From NCBI RefSeq assembly GCF_009870825.1, contig NZ_WTWY01000003.1, forward strand, positions 62,001 to 126,000: a stretch of 64,000 nucleotides of DNA, read 5' to 3'. The notes below the pieces were generated by a model that was not told where the DNA came from, made no database searches, and saw nothing but the letters and a program-made list of their open reading frames with translations. The translations under genes and the position numbers were made by a program. Positions 62,025-64,000 of this stretch are shown here, piece by piece (the stretch's first letter is position 1; each line of letters begins with the position of its first letter). The stretch comes from Paenibacillus sp. USDA918EY (GTDB lineage Bacteria; Bacillota; Bacilli; Paenibacillales; Paenibacillaceae).

Positions 62025-62903
62025 TCAGCTCGTCTTCGCGGGTTTCGTGCTGCGAATCGATGCCGCAGCGTATACAAAGAGCGCCGTCCAGATGAGCGCG
62101 AAGCCGATGAGCAGAACCGGCGAGACCGATTCCTTGAACACGAATACGCTCAGTAACAGCATGATCGTCGGCCCGATGTATTGTACGAAGCCGAGCGTGG
62201 ACAGCGACATCCGGGCGGCCGCCCGCGCAAAGAAGAGCAGCGGCAGCGCCGTTACCACGCCGGAAAGGAGCAGTTCGACGAACTGGGACGCAGGCAGCGT
62301 CCAAGCCGTGGTCTTTCCCACGGCGGCCAAATAGATCCAGTAGCCGAGCGCGACGGGCAGAACTACGGCCGTCTCCGACAACAAGCCTACGGAAGCGTCT
62401 TGCACGATCTTCTTCTTCGCGAGGCCGTACAAGCCAAACGACGCGGCCAGCGAGATCGCGACCCACGGGAACCGCCCGTAGTCGATGGCGATGATGAGCA
62501 CCGCGGCGCCTGCGATGGCAATCGCGAGCCATTGGCCGCGGTTTGGCTTCTCACGAAGGAAGATGACCGCTAGCAGCACGTTCAACAACGGGTTCAAATA
62601 ATAGCCGAGACTGGTCTCGACGACATGGCCGTTGTTGACTGCCCAGATGAAGATGAGCCAATTAGCGGCGATCAGCAGTCCGCTGGCGGCGAGCGATAGC
62701 AGGAGCGAACGGCTAGCCGCAATCCGCTTCATGTCACCCCAGCGGCGCTGGACGGCGACGAGAATACCCATGAAGACGAACGACCAGACAACCCGATGTG
62801 ACAGAATTTCGCCTGCCGGCACATCGTCAAACAACTTCCAATAAAGCGGGAGAACCCCCCACATGATATACGCGATGATAGCGTTGACCAACCCATTGTT
62901 CAT
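62025..62903 (-). CDS. rarD: EamA/DMT-superfamily transporter RarD
   Basis: 292 residues with ten membrane helices. NAIIAYIMWGVLPLYWKLFD and EILSHRVVWSFVFM are the RarD signature, and a second EamA repeat starts around SLAASFGLYGLAKKKIVQDA. The solute is unknown; RarD is linked to chloramphenicol tolerance in some bacteria. The start is ATG 62903 behind AGGGG; a longer reading has none. Confidence 0.92.
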   Translation of the reverse strand: MNNGLVNAIIAYIMWGVLPLYWKLFDDVPAGEILSHRVVWSFVFMGILVAVQRRWGDMKRIAASRSLLLSLAASGLLIAANWLIFIWAVNNGHVVETSLGYYLNPLLNVLLAVIFLREKPNRGQWLAIAIAGAAVLIIAIDYGRFPWVAISLAASFGLYGLAKKKIVQDASVGLLSETAVVLPVALGYWIYLAAVGKTTAWTLPASQFVELLLSGVVTALPLLFFARAAARMSLSTLGFVQYIGPTIMLLLSVFVFKESVSPVLLIGFALIWTALFVYAAASIRSTKPAKTS

Positions 62904-63211
62904 AAGGAATTCCCCTCTTCTCTCTCCGATGTCTGAACGGATTATACGCCTCAATCCTCGCTTAAGTAAAGTAAATAATTGGTTGGCAGTTGACGCTCAC
63001 CTTACGAGGAGCCTCGCGGCGGTAATCGTCGATGGCGTCCCGTAGCACCGCGAATCCTTTCGCCGAACATGCGATCCGGCCGAGGAGGCACAGCCGCCTA
63101 TCGCCTACCGGACTTGTCGGATGATATTTTGCTAGGGGCAAGGGATGAAAAAGCAGCCTGAAATAACGGAAAAACAAGGCAATCATTAATCAGCGTTTTT
63201 TGTGAACTTTA

Positions 63212-63478
63212 TTGCCAATACCGATAGAGAAAATCACGATACAGGAAATTGCAAACAAGTCTGGATATAACCGAAGTACCTTTTATCAGTATTTTACCGA
63301 TGTTTACGATCTGCTTAGCTTCGTCGAAAACGATATATTCGATTTTATCCGGGAGAAATTGAAAAACACAGATCAAACGGATATAAATCCACGGGATATA
63401 CTTCTACTTCGTTTTCACTGCTTCGTCTTTGGCAGCGCAGGCAGAAAGATTTGCCCCCAGATCAATTATTCAGTTTGA
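63212..63478 (+). pseudogene. TetR-family regulator fragment
   Basis: The visible part reads PIEKITIQEIANKSGYNRST then FYQYFTDVYDLLSFVENDIF, the second half of a TetR HTH with the start of the ligand domain. The first helix is cut by a stop at the 5' side and the last 100 or so residues are missing or out of frame. The 62904-63211 stretch upstream holds no gene. Confidence 0.65.
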
Positions 63479-63764
63479 TAGATATGCTATTTACTTCGGG
63501 GGTATCGTCTGTTCTAAAAAACGGTTAGCCTGCTTGCTTTTTTGTTGCGATTCCATATCGAGCTTGAAGGAACCGCATCATCCGAGAAGGCTCCGGCTAT
63601 TAAAGAAAAAGCCATCGCACATGCCAAGGAAGTTGCCAAACGTTACTAATAGGGGGGGGTAGCATCGTTCTCAAGCCGGAATCCACAAGCTTGACATAGA
63701 TTGTTGATTGTATAAGTTTGCAACAATAATGCCAGGAATCTAAAACCTGGTCTGAAAAGAACCG
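63479..63764. other. decayed stretch after the TetR fragment
   Basis: No intact gene. The stretch ends in an open run reading FHIELEGTASSEKAPAIKEK before AIAHAKEVAKRY and two stops, at about 63548-63651. It looks like the last helix of a flavodoxin-like or NAD(P)H oxidoreductase or of the TetR ligand domain, but is too short to assign. Confidence 0.3.
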
Positions 63765-63808
63765 GCAGCGGTACCCCCTCACTCGTTTCGAGTAGAAAGT
63801 ACCGCTGC
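63765..63808 (+). terminator. compound hairpin terminator
   Basis: GCAGCGGTAC pairs perfectly with GTACCGCTGC; the loop contains a second stem, ACTCG-ttt-CGAGT; TTTTC follows. It lies between the decayed stretch and the permease tail at the window end. Confidence 0.6.
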
Positions 63809-63958
63809 TTTTCAATAAACCAGGCTATTTCACCTCTTCCCGGGCGCTTGCTCGGATGGCTTCGGCCGTCTGTCCTGATTCAAATAGGCTGCCGCCGCCA
63901 ACGCCAGATAGGTTCAAACCCTTGATTTAATCCATTATGAGATTGATATTCCCTGCAT

Positions 63959-64000
63959 TTATTCGTAACTTAACGCATCGATCGGTTTCAATCGCGAAGC
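63959..64000 (-). CDS. C-terminal end of an FtsX/MacB-like ABC permease (partial)
   Basis: Only 13 codons and a TAA are in the window: ASRLKPIDALSYE. The pattern A-x-R-L-x-P-I-x-A-L-x-Y-E ends most FtsX-type permeases of antimicrobial-peptide or lipoprotein exporters. The rest lies beyond the window edge. Confidence 0.6.
   Translation of the reverse strand, partial: ASRLKPIDALSYE

Noticed and set aside
1..64000. CRISPR arrays, tRNA or rRNA genes
   Set aside because: No regularly spaced repeats, cloverleaf sequences or rRNA segments were noticed in a reading of both strands.

Overview
The window looks like a chromosomal segment of a Paenibacillus-type Firmicute (family-level inference). The evidence is strong AGGAGG-type ribosome sites, TTG and GTG starts, a split CpsC/CpsD tyrosine-kinase pair with a PHP-type phosphatase, a Bacillus-type LexA box, ATPase-less sugar ABC transporters, and a rich glycoside-hydrolase complement. 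No tRNA, rRNA, CRISPR array, integrase or intact transposase was seen.

Layout. (1) 1-584: 5' part of a zinc-type threonine dehydrogenase, cut by the window edge. (2) 604-20992, minus strand: a roughly 20 kb exopolysaccharide locus. In transcription order it holds phosphatase, chain-length adaptor, tyrosine kinase, galU, UDP-ManNAc dehydrogenase, heparinase II/III-like protein, PaaK/CapK-like adenylating enzyme, GT4, Wzx, FemAB-like GNAT, deacetylase-like protein, Wzy, GT2, a PssD/PssE-like pair, another GT, a beta-helix protein and an acyltransferase. A small XRE regulator is divergent from it, and matching GATACAnnnTGT-type palindromes lie on both promoters. (3) 21.7-23.7 kb: a YdjM-like membrane protein behind a LexA box, and a CDF cation exporter. 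(4) 23.7-43.1 kb, minus strand: a glycan-uptake locus with two solute-binding proteins (one with two carbohydrate-binding-like modules), two pairs of ABC permeases, an NHL-propeller/Yip1 membrane protein, a DUF5696 secreted protein, GH38 alpha-mannosidase, GH35 beta-galactosidase and a GntR/LacI-type regulator. (5) 43.3-50.5 kb: S9 peptidase, a tdh-kbl threonine catabolic operon, and a divergent kduI-deoR-kduD ketouronate operon with phased TGAAC repeats at its promoter. (6) 50.5-64 kb: small accessory genes mixed with decayed ones: NUDIX, a DUF2268 protease with a MerR/TipAS regulator behind a 19-bp-spacer promoter, a broken MFS gene, LysE, VOC-MFS, PadR, fragments of a multicopper oxidase, GH13, AraC and TetR genes, another MFS, TrmB, RarD, and the last codons of an FtsX-like permease.

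How it works together. The first half makes, polymerises and decorates an acidic exopolysaccharide under phosphotyrosine control. The middle imports and trims mannose- and galactose-containing glycans. The kdu operon feeds ketodeoxyuronates into central metabolism, and tdh/kbl degrade threonine to glycine and acetyl-CoA. The last 13 kb is a turnover zone of exporters and regulators. The least understood parts are the dual-permease DUF5696/NHL-Yip1 glycan locus and the PaaK/heparinase/GNAT/deacetylase block in the EPS locus.
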